From: Monocercomonoides exilis
Taxonomy: Eukaryota; Preaxostyla; Oxymonadida; Polymastigidae
DNA: 64,000 bases
Assembly: GCA_001643675.2 (NCBI GenBank)
Contig: LSRY02000075.1
Location: 1 to 64,000 of the forward strand
Reading direction: 5' to 3'
A program made the position numbers and the translations under genes. Below, one piece after another: positions 46,901-58,055 of this stretch. Numbering within the stretch: position 1 is the first letter of the stretch; every line of letters begins with the position of its first letter. The notes beneath the pieces were generated by a model that saw only the letters and a program-made list of their open reading frames with translations, did no database searches and had not been told where the DNA came from.

Positions 46901-49900
46901 TCATCCATTGATTTCTCTTGATGGAAGCAATGCTGCTGGTTCATTCACTTCTTTGAGTGCCGATGATATGAGCTCGACAGGAAATAGTGTTTTGTTTGGG
47001 GTGGCGAATGGAGCATCTTTTTCGATTAAAGATTCAACACTTTCAGTGAAAGCATCTTCACAAACAGATTTGCCATCAGGTTCAATTCGAGTTATTTCCA
47101 CAAATTCAGCCAAGATTTTGAAGCTCACAAACAACACGATGAATAGATTCAGAGGGATTGGGGAAAATGGAGGAGCTATAGAATGCACACTTGGGAGAGA
47201 TTGCTCTCTGGAAGTAGTTGGAGGGCTGATATCTGGGTGTGAGAGCAAAGGAGGAAATGGAGGAGGGCTGTGGGTTGAGATGAAAGAAGAATCATCCTTC
47301 ACTGTGGGAAACATGACAGATACTGACCAAGTGAATGCAATAACATCAAATGATGTCAGCGATTTATTTCAACTTGTGGATTGCAAGGCAAAGCGAAACA
47401 CATATGGAGAGCATGGATATGGAGGAGGGATTTATCTTCATTTGGATGATGGAGCTCAGTCATTCATTTTGGAGAAAATGTCATTTACTGGATGTGATGC
47501 TCAAGAAGGGAAAGAAATCTTCATCAATGCAAATGATCTTTCGAGTGCGATTAGCAGAAGCTCGATTGAATTTGAAGTTGATTTGAATAACTTCACAAAA
47601 TTGAATGGGTTTGAGAGATCAACATCAAGCGAGACATTTGCCATTCCACTGGTATTGTATCTGTGGAACAACTTTTCTGTGCAAGCATTTGTTGGAGGAT
47701 CATTGAGTCATGATTTTTCGAAGTGTGGATTTGAAGAGTTTCCATGCTCCACAATCACGAAGGCGGTGTCAATCTATTTTGAAGGGAAGAAAAAAGATAT
47801 CTCAATTATTGAGCCATTTGCCTTTAAGGAGGAATTGAGCTTGAGTACAGATGAATGGGGGATCAGAGCAAAGGACAATGAGATGAAATGTGGTGTTGTT
47901 GATCAGGCAGAAGGAGCACAAAGTGGATTGATAGAAAGCTCAGTCAGTGTGTCTGTGACCGGCATTGTATTTTCTTTGATTCAATCGCTGACCTTTCATG
48001 AAAGTGTGTTTGAGTGCTATTCAGGGAAGCTTACACTAAATGAATGTGGGATGGAAGGAGGCTCTGAGGCTATAACAACAGTGTTTGTGAAAGCTATTGG
48101 AGGGGTTGTGGAAGTGATTGAGTTTGGATCAAAGAATATGAAAAAAGGGGATACGTCGTTTTTCATTGTTGAGGGAAGCGCTGAAAGTGTGCCTTTACTA
48201 AATATGACGAAAAGCAATTTTGCTGAATTCACATTTGGCGATGGATGTGTTGTTGAGAGCTGCAATGGAAACATTGAAGAGATGTCAGGATGCACATTTT
48301 CATCGATTACTCGTTCGAAGGGAAGTGGAGGGTGCATCAGCATCACGAACAAGAATGATAACAATGGAAGAAATTTCAAAGTGGAAATAAATGACTGCAC
48401 ATTTGATGGATGTGCTGTTGAAGAAGAGGAAAATGAGATTGGAGGAGGTGCTCTCTTTTGTGAGGCATCTTCGAAAACGAGTCTGCTTATTAACGGGTGT
48501 AAGTTTTATGGTTGCACAGCACCATATGAAGGGGGAATTTCTGGATATGGAGGAGGGATGATGCTGAACATGTTAAATGAGGAAGAAGAGGAAACGTTTG
48601 TGATATCCTCACCAACTTTTTCTTCTGACAAACCAAACAATGCAAAATATGGGCAGGATTTGTTTATTTCGTCTCCATCGCTCGTCAAGAGCATCAAGAA
48701 CGAAACGCTTCCATTTGTGAAAGATAGACTGGAGAAACTGACAGAAGACTCGATGAGAGGGTTTGATGGAGAAAACAGGGAGCGTGCAATCCCACTGATC
48801 TATTTCTGGAAATCTGTTGGATCTAGTGTGTATATTGCAGAGGAAGGAAACAATGTTGTTGTGTGTGGGTTGTTGGAGTATCCATGTAGGTCTATTGATT
48901 ATGGGATGAATCGGATAAACAGTTCAACAGTTGAGCAGATGACGATTCATGGAGTTTGTGATGTGATGAGTGTGATAGAGATGAGTGGGATGAAGCTGGA
49001 AGGAACAGATGGAAAGTCAGACAAAATCCGATTTGTTCAATCAATTAAAGAAAATGGGAATGCTGTTGTTGAATGCAAAGGAGTTGTTCAATTCAATGAA
49101 TTGGGGATTCTGATTCCCAGTGCCTTTGATAATGGAGCAAACATCCTCATCCGGACAGGTTCAGATGCAGTCAAAACAAGTATTGTGAGTTGCACAGTTC
49201 ATAAAATTGAAAATGTGAAAGATGAGGTGTCATTTGTTCTGATCAGTGCTTTAAAAGGAATTTTTTCTATTGAAAAGACAAACATTGTTGGATTCTCAAC
49301 GATGCATGAGATAATGAGCACATCAGCTGATTGTGTGACAACCATGAACAATGTGATATTTAAAGATATTTCATTGGGCGGGAAAAGTGCAATTATGATG
49401 AGTGAAAGTGTGATTTCTGGATGTGGAAATGATTATTCAGAAGAAATGTGGAATATTCTATTTGAGCAATGCACTTTTGTGAATGTGAAGAACAATGAAG
49501 CAAGTTACCCTTCGTTGTTTTACTGTGATATTTCAAATAAAATGAGATTGAAAATGGATAATTCAACAATTGATGGGTGTGGGTCGACAAGTTCAAATGA
49601 AGGAGGAGGAATGTTCTTCCTCCTCAATGAGAGGGAGAGATTGGAAATGAATCACACAAATGTGACAGAATGCTTCTGTTCGAACACTGGAAGAGGAGGA
49701 GGATTGTTTTTTAAATCACAGAGTGTCTCACAGGAAGCATTGCCATTTGTGCTGTCGAACATCACCTTCCGAGGGAATGTTGCTTCAAAGGGGAGAGACG
49801 TGTTTGTGAAGTGCACTGATCTTGACTCACAGATAAGTGAATCTCAATTTTTAATTGATTTCAGAGAGCCATTTGTGAAGGATCAAGCGATTTGGGGATG

Positions 49901-52900
49901 CACAGCAGACAATTATGGGGATGAAGAGGATCTTCTGAAGAGGGTGTTTGTGTTCAGGAGCGAATTCATATTTGTTTCATCGATTGTGGGGAACAACAGC
50001 GACAGTAAGAACTGTGGGGAAATGAAAGGCGCATGCTCATCGCTGAATGTTGGGATGAGCCACATCATTCCCTCAAGCTATTCACAGCTGTATATTTGGA
50101 ATGAAACGACTTTAACTGGTTCGTGCTCTGCTCAAAAGGTGACCATAAAATCGATGGAAGCGAACAGAAATGCAGAGATAAAAGTGATTGAGATCAACTT
50201 GGCTGGTGAAGGAGCTGTGACAACTTCTGAGTTTGTTCGATTTGAGAATATTTCATTTGGTTTTGGTGGAATACAGAATGTTGCCTGCTCGTGTTTATTA
50301 CATCAGCTGAATGGATCTCTTATTCTCGAATCTGTTTCATTTCAATCTGAGTCGAGAACAACAGAGAATTCACAGACCATTTTTGATTTTTCTCTGATTA
50401 TTGTTGAAGAAGGGATATTTGAGGTCGATAAGTGCAATATTGGTCATATTGGTTTCTCGAAGCCTGTGTTTCAGATATTGCATTCAGAAATGGCAACATT
50501 TGAGGATGTGGGAGTGGATGATGTGGATTGCAAAAGTTCGATGATTGAATGTGATGAAAGCGAGAATTTGGGCATCATAAAGTTGAAAGCATCTAATATC
50601 ACCCTGCAAGATAAAAGCCTGTTTGCATTTGAAAATATCCATTCGTCTCTGTTTGTTTCATCATTGGTACAGTCGTCGTTCACAAACATCAGCCGATCAA
50701 CTTCTGGATCAAGCATTATTTGCACAACACATCCAATGAGTGGATTTGAGATTCGTAACTGCTCTTTCCATGAATGTGTGTCAAAATCGCTTAAAGGGAG
50801 TCAAGTGGCAATAGCAATGAGTGAGAATATTTTGATGAAGTTGTGCAAGTTTGAAGGAAATGCAAATGCTGATGCAGAATTGAATGAAATAACTAATGAG
50901 ATCTGTCGGTGGAATGGATCTGTTGTTGATTTTTCGAACTGCTTCGTGATGATGAAAGATACAATAGTTTGTAATTCCTCAAAAGGAGGAATGAGTGTAA
51001 GTGAAGGATCAACAATAGTTATTCAAGAAGGAAGATTTGAGAACAACAGCCCATCCATTGAGAATTATCCATCGGTGCGGAGAAACATGTTGTGTTCTGA
51101 TTCAGCTGAGGTGAATATTATGAGTCTGAAGGGAGGAGATGGAGTGTTGCCAGATTCATCGATGTGGATTCTGAATGATGGATGCACGCTGAAGGGGATT
51201 GTTGAGGAGCGAGCATCACCATTGTTCATCCCAGTGCTGGAGGATGTTTCTGTGAATGAAAATGGAAGAAATGCCATGATAAAATTCAAGGGCTCTCTTT
51301 TTGTGCCATGTGACTTATCTTTCAGAGTTGTGCATAAAACAGGGGATGTGGAGGTGATTGAGACATATCCTTTTGAGGAAGACAGTTTTGTATCAGAAAC
51401 GGAAGTTGGTGGGATGATTCCATCAGAAAATATTTCAACGATTGCAGACGAAACGGAGGTGTCTGTGATGATATTGTATGGAAAGCAATTGGCTGCAACT
51501 TCTTCTCAGATACTGAAGAACAGAACAGAACCAAAGACAGGAATTGATAAAGTGGTTGAAGGAGGAAAGGAAGGAAAATTCTCATGGATATTGATTGTTT
51601 GCATTGTAGCTGTTGTAGTGCTATTAATTGTGTCGATAATATTCATTGTTCGATGGAAGAAGGTGAAGAATGAAGCAGAAGACTTGAGAGAGATTGTGAA
51701 TGATAACATCAGAAAAGATCCGAAGGCATTTGAGATGGTGACGATGGAGATGTCACCAGAAGAGCAGTGGAGGAGAGCAGAGAGGGAGGCTGAGAAGAAG
51801 AATGATGAGAGGATAAAGAAAAGGGTGTATGAGAAAAGTTTGGGACATTCCGAGTCATCAGAGCATCTTCTCTCTGAGAGTGGATCAACAGAATACATTT
51901 TGGGAAGAGACTCAGACAAGATCCCTCAATGGATGCTGGAGAAGGTTGATGAGGAAGAAGATGATATATCGAGAAAGCGAACACCATCACCATCCATTTC
52001 ATCCACTTCTACCACAGACACGTCAGACACAGAATCCACATTTGTTCGATCGGAAAGTCTGTGCCCAACCACATCGTCGATGTCGAATCTGGTGGATGCA
52101 ATGGCCTGCTCGTCTCCCCATGAGAAGCTGATTGTGGATCTGAGGGATTCGCTGTTCATGCTTCTTCATGGAAAGAATGAGAAGAAAGAGATGGCAATCG
52201 GAACTCTCCAGGAGAGGGAGGTGACGGCTGCTCAGATCCTGTTCTGGGTGGCCAATCTTGCACTCCACTCGTTTGATGAAATGAACAATCCACTTCAATC
52301 TCTTACCAATCTGAGTCCCCACATTGTGCTGTTCTCTGAGCACATGGTAATTACAATTGCCCTCCACTCTGACTGCTCTTCTTCAGATTCTGATTCATCC
52401 TCCATCTCTTCATCAACTGTTGTCACATCAACAAGTGATGATGATGATGATGATGACAGAAACTCTCTGCCCTCGTCTGCCTTTGAGGATGAGGAAGACA
52501 ACAGGAAGGAGTGCATGAGGTGGAAGGCGCCAGAGCTGCTGAATGGAACAAGGAAGCATGCGACGAAGAAGACGGTTGTGTTTTCTGTTGGGATGATGGT
52601 GTGGGAGTGTGTGACGCTGCAGATTCCGTTTGGGGAGTATTCGGGAGAGGCAGCAGGGAGCATGATTGTGCGAGGAGAGAAGGTGGGGATGGGTGTTGCG
52701 AAGGGGTCGCGTGTGAGGGGGGGTTGTGGGTGGGTGCCTGCGTTATGAGGCAGAGGATCGGATGACGCTGGGAGATGTGAAGCGGGAGCTGATCAAACTG
52801 TTCCCTCCGGGTGCAGCAGTGCTCACGATGACAGATGCGATCGGGTACGAAGAGGAGTCGGAGGAGGCCTGCAGCACCAGCTTGGCCATCATGGCCAGTG

Positions 52901-53010
52901 GAGCCAGCATGAACAGCACGACATGCATGACCAGCATGACAGACATTGGCAACAGATCCAGAGACATGAAGAAGCCAGAGGAAGTGAAGGATGAGGCGAA
53001 TGGCAAATGA
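43926..53010 (+). CDS. Giant secreted/surface receptor-like protein: beta-helix modules, one TM span, cytoplasmic pseudokinase
   Basis: About 3,030 codons, starting at an ATG that opens a clear signal peptide (MIPFVLVLCLSLSFCG). Gly-rich beta-helix strands (GGGIFALN, GGGAEIEG, GGGMMLN and similar) follow. The CG-PC marker recurs near 45460, 46480, 47735, 48880 and 50025, giving about five ~1.1-kb modules against eight in the minus-strand paralogue. The membrane span (WILIVCIVAVVVLLIVSIIF) is at about 51584-51650. The tail then matches the paralogue almost exactly: EDLREIVNDNIRKDP, the Ser/Asp loop, RWKAPELL near 52525 and the C-lobe. No catalytic HRD or DFG is visible, so a pseudokinase is inferred. 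A G7 run at 52717-52723 breaks the frame 29 codons after RWKAPELL is passed and before CLRYEAEDRMTLGDVKREL. The ectodomain differs strongly from that of the minus-strand gene. Confidence 0.87.
52717..52723 (+). other. Frameshift at a G7 homopolymer in the pseudokinase C-lobe
   Basis: With seven G the frame ends GCGWVPAL-TGA at 52748. With six G it reads VRGVVGGCLRYEAEDR, as in the copy at 2190-2240, and continues to the TGA at 53008-53010. Either a one-base consensus error or a truncating mutation. Confidence 0.8.
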
Positions 53011-53050
53011 TGAGGAGATCAGAACAGAACAGAGGAGAGCAGGATAATGA

Positions 53051-53056
53051 AATAAA
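53051..53056 (+). terminator. Possible poly(A) signal of the plus-strand receptor gene
   Basis: AATAAA about 41 nt after the TGA, as in the other copies. Confidence 0.4.
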
Positions 53057-54215
53057 AAAATCAGACAAGAGGAGTTGAGCATTCATTGGAAAACTTTGAA
53101 TGTGTTCAACATTTTTGAACAGCACAGAAATAGAGTTGGTTTTGAACAGAAAAAAGAAAAAGATAATGAAAAATGAAAAAGAAAAAGAAACCCTGGTGCA
53201 GATAACACAATGGCCATTGGAGGACGAGTGAAGCCAGAAGGCTTCTCTGAACCCGTGGGAGCAATGATTGGTTGTTGCCCATTGTGTTGTGGATGCTTGT
53301 CCAGGTGCATGGTGCATGGTGCATGCTGGGAAAAGCGGCAATGCCCACATGGCCGAACTCTGATCAGCACAGCATCGCTTCAGACAAAACATTTCATATT
53401 CCATTTTCAGTTGTTGTTGGAATAATTTTATTTATTTTATGTGTGTATTTTTGTATGGTTGTATCCATCTTCACAATATGAAGCATTTGCAGGATGGGGC
53501 AAGAACTGCCCAGTTGCTGCTGTTTCATTTCCTCTCTTTATTTTTTTTTTTTTTTTTTTTCATTTCAAAGAAAAACAAGAAGAAAACTCGATATTCAGCA
53601 TCTGTAAAAGCAGTCGAAGTCATTCATGATTTTGTGGTGCTTTGTGGCTGGAGTGCCCATTGACCACGAAAGAAGCACGGGGAGGGCAAAAGACTTGGAC
53701 GTATTTGCTGGAGAGCTGTTGTTCTGCTGTTCGGGTGCTGTCAGCCAAGTCTGTTTCTGAGTAGCCGGGCAAGGCTCAACACATCCCCACAAAAGTTGGG
53801 AAAGATATTTTCTGCATCTTGTCTCCTCCTGATGAATGGCAAGCATCAGTCATCCAACTGCTTCAAATGCAGTTCCAATCAAGAATGCAATCGAATTAAC
53901 ATGAGAAAGAAAGAAATGCTCTTTTATTGGCATTTCTTCTTCTTTTTTTTTTTCCAGCTGAGAGAGGACATTCTTTTTCCAGTGCAGGAAAACATCTTGT
54001 TGTTTGTGCCATTGCACACACACACACACATACACATTATTGTGAGTTGTTGAATCTGTGGTTGAGTGTGTTTGCCTCCATGAGCTTCCCGTCAAAGGCC
54101 ACTGAGCATGAGAATAGCAGATGAAGGTGAATGATTGCTGTTGTTTGTTGATTTTGTGGGAGTTGCATCTCTAACACAATGGAACAAATACTCATGGCCA
54201 AGCAAAATTAGCACA

Positions 54216-54580
54216 TATAGGGTGGTCCATATTTCTTTGCAAAAATAATAAAAAATGGGAAATAAAAAATAAAAATATCAAAAAATATTCGATAAAACTG
54301 AATTTTGTTCGTCAATCGGTTTGTGAGCTGATCAAATACATGATAAGCTTCAATTTGTTAAAGTTTGGAGCTTCCAGATATTCGAACAATTCGTTCCTGG
54401 AATACAAAAATTTTTCTAATAATTTCAACAGATATGATTTTTCAATGGTTTGATAGTTGGAAAAGGTGATTGCAATTTGTAACGACTCATAAATGTGATT
54501 ATTATTATGAAAAATGTTTTTTAATAAAATTTTAATACCATATTTAATAATTTAAACAAAATATTTTGGACCACCCTATA
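54216..54580. mobile_element. MITE, about 361 bp, TA target duplication, left-arm copy
   Basis: The element is bounded by TAGGGTGGTCCA at the left and TGGACCACCCTA at the right, each flanked by TA. The ends pair for about 12 bases. The interior is AT-rich with no open frame. TA target duplications and GGGTGGTCC-type termini suggest a Tc1/mariner-related non-autonomous element. The same site in palindrome 1 (near 3640 and its complement near 6570) is empty. An identical copy lies in the opposite arm at 62142-62506. Confidence 0.82.
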
Positions 54581-55918
54581 CTACAAATATGAATCGAATT
54601 ATTCAGGATTTGTGATGGTTCCCAATGGTATTGATTTTTGTTCCAATTTCTTTTATCGCTTCTGAGGAAAAAATAAACATTGGCAAAATTTTGTTATTCC
54701 ATTTCTTCAACTGAAGAGACAATTTGACAAAGCGTTTTCAATGTGGGATAAGAACATCTTCCTCAACAGTCAATGTGTTTGTTATAATGTCATAGCATTA
54801 ATTGGCTGAAAAATGTTCTTCCAATGACAGCATTTGTCAGTGGAAACACATTCAAAAAACACCACATTTTGCCACATATGCCCACAACAAGGAAGTGCAG
54901 TTGAACTTCGATCTCAACTGTTTGAGGGCAATCACCAACATATGTGAGCAATACTTTTATTTGTCTTCTTTATTCATTGGGGTCCTTGTTCTTATTTATT
55001 TTGTTTATTCAAATCATTTCAAACAATAAAATAAAATATTTTTTTTTTAAATTATTTGTGATTTTTAATAAAAGCTGAACTTCGACAAAAATTTTTTATT
55101 TTCAAAAAAAAAAAAAAAAAAAACGAAAATACCTCTTTTGAAGAAATAACTCAAAATTTTCCACTCTTTGTTTTTTGATGATGATTTTCTTGTTTTTTTT
55201 TCGAAGAACGTCTGAGGCAAAAACATAGCACTTCAATCATTTTCTTCAAAATTAACTGCACCATTCATGAACTTTTTGGTTAATTTACAATAAATAAAAA
55301 ATACCCGTTTGATGGATTGGTTTTTTTATAAAAAATATATAATGAATGAGACAAATCAACAAAATTACTGCATCAATGGTGTTTTCAAACAAATGAGACA
55401 AATTTTGATTGATTCACTGCAATTTGTAGGTGTTGCTATTTTATTGAAGGAAATGACACGTTTATGCATCAAGAAAAGAAGCTTGAAAATCCAATTCCTT
55501 TTTCAACATATTTGTTGTTGTGTTTTTCTTTTTCACACTGATCTTTGTTATTCTTCGCTTGATTCTTTTCATGTTTGGTGATTGTTTTTGAAATCATAAC
55601 TGTTTTCGGAATGTGGATAATTTGTTCTATCTCTTTTATGATGAGCACCTTTTTTTTTTGAATTCTAAATATTCAATTCACTGAATTCAGAGTTGCAAGA
55701 AACAAACAAACAAGTGTTCAACAAACTCCACAAAGTTTTGCATTTCCTTCAGGGAAAGAAACATTTGTGAAATATCATCAGACAATTATTGATTGAAATT
55801 TTTCTGATTGAACAATAATGATTATAACTATATTTGACAATATCATCATTTGTGTTTTGAAAATTCAAAAACACTTCTTCCCACTTCATTTTTCTTTTTT
55901 TGATTCAAATTCCAATTC

Positions 55919-56155
55919 ATTATATCTGTAAGTATCTTCATTTTTTAATATCATTTTTTCATAACTTTTCAAAGAAAACAATGATTGAAATTTCAGTCAA
56001 TTCTTTTTGAAAAATAAATTATAAACCTGAATATCACACATTTCAATCTGCAAAAAGAAAAATTGTTAAACCACACTTTGGAAGAACAAATAATCAGTAT
56101 CATCCAAAAAAATGAAGCAAAAAAATTAAGAAATTATTCCAAAAATCAAAGCCAT
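55919..56155. other. Single-copy centre of palindrome 2
   Basis: It aligns with 5004-5214 in the same orientation, sharing for instance CATAACTTTTCAAAGAAAAC and TTTGGAAGAACAAATAATCA, with scattered differences. No open frame. Confidence 0.8.
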
Positions 56156-56213
56156 ATCCATGAATTTTTGAATTTGGAATTTTAATCAAAAAAAGAAAAA
56201 TGAAGTGGAGAGA
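56156..56213. repeat. Palindrome 2, inner piece of the right arm, before the DIRS insertion
   Basis: It matches the reverse complement of the inner left arm and continues at 60853 after the element. Confidence 0.75.
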
Positions 56214-56285
56214 ATTGAAAGAGAAAATGGTTATTTCACTTCCTTCTCTTATATTTTTGAGAGCGCCACGTTATGGGTCAGTCAC
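56214..56285. repeat. DIRS terminal inverted repeat, plus-strand left end
   Basis: It starts ATTGAAAGAG. From 56231 it shares TTATTTCACTTCCTTCTCTT and the following GAGAGCGCCACGTTATGGG with the reverse complement of 60761-60815. The outermost 17 bases are not shared with the other end. Confidence 0.88.
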
Positions 56286-56550
56286 CCAGCTGATCAAAAT
56301 GGCACTTAATGAAATGGTGAACAAACGTGCAAATGGGAAAATATAAAGAATTGAAACTTGGCAAATTGAAAATTATAACAAATGCAGTGAAAACACATGT
56401 TAGAAACAAGAAAGGTATTATTTAATAAATTTGAATGTTTTGAAATATAAACTTTAAAGAGAAGGTATTATTAGTGTTTAATTTTCACATCATTGTTATT
56501 CAGCAATGATTGATTCATAAGGGGATGTGATGTCTAAGTTGTGGAGGGAG

Positions 56551-56658
56551 TAAGAGAAGGAAGTGAAATAACCATTTTCTCTTTCAATCAAAACACAAGC
56601 GTTTTGATTACATAGAAAACATTTATTTCACTTCCTTCTCTTATATTTTTGAGAGCGC
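56551..56658. repeat. DIRS internal complementary region
   Basis: 56551-56588 is the complement of the left outer end (56214-56251), and 56586-56658 is the complement of the right outer end (to 60852). They overlap on AAT. One C/T-type mismatch against the right end was noticed (CATAG versus CAGAG). Confidence 0.88.
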
Positions 56659-56687
56659 AGATAATTGGGAAGGTTTGATAATGTTAA

Positions 56688-58055
56688 TCAGCTTGAACTT
56701 GAATCCTTTTCTTCGTGTTGTTTCTTTTCCAATTCTTTTCTTCTTTGAGATCTTGTTCGGATAATGAATTCAATCTTAGCCTCGCTGATAACTGTCTGTA
56801 CAGTATTGTTTTCTTCGGTGTCCTCTGGTTCCTCAACTTTATCTGAGTATGCAAATATTGCTTGTTGTTTTTGATCTCCGCTTTTACATATTTTCTTTGT
56901 TGGTGTTTGTTCCTCGGATTTTGAACTGGAATTTGTTTCGGAATCGGATTCCGCCTCAGAATCTGAATCGGATTCTGACTCAAGCCCACTTTCTTCAGGT
57001 GGAAGAATAGTTGAATTGCCTCTTGCTATCACGTGGGCCAGCTTGCTTGACACATCTGATCGGACGTAATGCTTTGTGATAGTGTTGCTTCTAGGAGAGA
57101 GTCTGGCAAACTTAGCAATTTGGGCTAAGGGAATTCCTGCCATCGGTAGCGCAGTGATAGACGCATGTTTCAATGAGTAAGGCCCGAAACACCTCGGAAT
57201 CCCGGCATCCTGTAACATTTCAGCTGCATAGTTACGAATCCTTCTTGCAGAAAGTGTTAGATGAGTTTTCTCATCAATGAATAGTGAAGTTGCATTTGGC
57301 TGAGATTCTTTGATTCTGTTCCAAAGTTCCTTTACGGAAGCTGCTGGGCACACAAGCGGCTGTTCTTTTAGAAACGGGATGATAATATCTGTCCGTTCTG
57401 TCGATGTTTTTAATGATGAATCAAGTTTTATTTCATCGTCTCCAATTGTTGAATTATGGAGGTTAATCCTTTCCAACTCCGTAAAGCGACAGGCGGAGAA
57501 CAACATACATGTGCAAATAACCTTTTTTGTCAATTCGTGAAAATCAAGGTTCCTGTTCTCACCTAATGATGTTATTTTCAGCAGTAGGAGTTGTGGGTTC
57601 CAGATGTCTGGTTTGTCTCTTTTCTTCCTGTTTTCTGATCTTCTGAATGATTTTAATAGCCTTTGCATGAGAGCAGATTCTCCAAGGCCTCTTTTGTACA
57701 GTAATTCTGAGATAAGAGAAAATGCGGCACATGTTTGTTTGAGCGTCGAAGCTTTCGTCCCTTTGTCCTTCAGGCTTATGAAGATGTGAGCACATTTTTC
57801 AACCCAGGTACTCCAAGCTTCCGGTGGGTCTCCATTTCGATTATCTTCCCATATTTCACTGAAACGTGCATAACTATATGAATATCCTTTCCATGTGTTT
57901 TCAGCAACGCTATTTTTGCATTCATCGATTACCCTTTCGGAATATCCCTTTGAAAGAAGCATTCTCCGAAACCATTCTTCTCCTTGTGATACTAAGGATT
58001 GATTAGGACTATTCTCATTCTGCCTGGTGGTAGACTTGCTTCCATCCGTTTCATC
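56688..58055 (-). CDS. DIRS tyrosine recombinase (integrase) frame
   Basis: The frame ends at TGA (56688-56690). It is continuous with the upstream RT frame only because of a one-base slip at 58410-58414; in an intact element I expect it to be a separate frame overlapping the methyltransferase-like end, as in other DIRS elements. An N-terminal core-binding-like region (VAENTWKGYSYSYARFSEIW) precedes the catalytic part. Candidate catalytic residues are Arg in FSACRFTELERI, Lys-His in YSLKHASITAL and Tyr in TKHYVRSD. The tail is acidic and Ser-rich. The start is uncertain; the Met of MDETDGS is used here and Met of MLLSKGYSE is an alternative. It should recombine the circular intermediate into target DNA at the ATT core. 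Confidence 0.85.
   Translation of the reverse strand, partial: DETDGSKSTTRQNENSPNQSLVSQGEEWFRRMLLSKGYSERVIDECKNSVAENTWKGYSYSYARFSEIWEDNRNGDPPEAWSTWVEKCAHIFISLKDKGTKASTLKQTCAAFSLISELLYKRGLGESALMQRLLKSFRRSENRKKRDKPDIWNPQLLLLKITSLGENRNLDFHELTKKVICTCMLFSACRFTELERINLHNSTIGDDEIKLDSSLKTSTERTDIIIPFLKEQPLVCPAASVKELWNRIKESQPNATSLFIDEKTHLTLSARRIRNYAAEMLQDAGIPRCFGPYSLKHASITALPMAGIPLAQIAKFARLSPRSNTITKHYVRSDVSSKLAHVIARGNSTILPPEESGLESESDSDSEAESDSETNSSSKSEEQTPTKKICKSGDQKQQAIFAYSDKVEEPEDTEENNTVQTVISEAKIEFIIRTRSQRRKELEKKQHEEKDSSSS

Larger units (their letters stand above)
53011..55918. repeat. Palindrome 2, left arm, non-coding 3' flank
   Basis: Homologous to 2478-5003 and repeated in reverse complement at 60853-63707. 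It differs from palindrome 1 by scattered substitutions, longer T and A runs (near 53540-53560 and 55108-55125) and a MITE at 54216-54580. No gene is seen. Confidence 0.88.

Noticed and set aside
54216-54580. MITE read as a tRNA or snRNA gene
   Set aside because: No cloverleaf or box A/B pattern; the TA-flanked inverted ends explain it.
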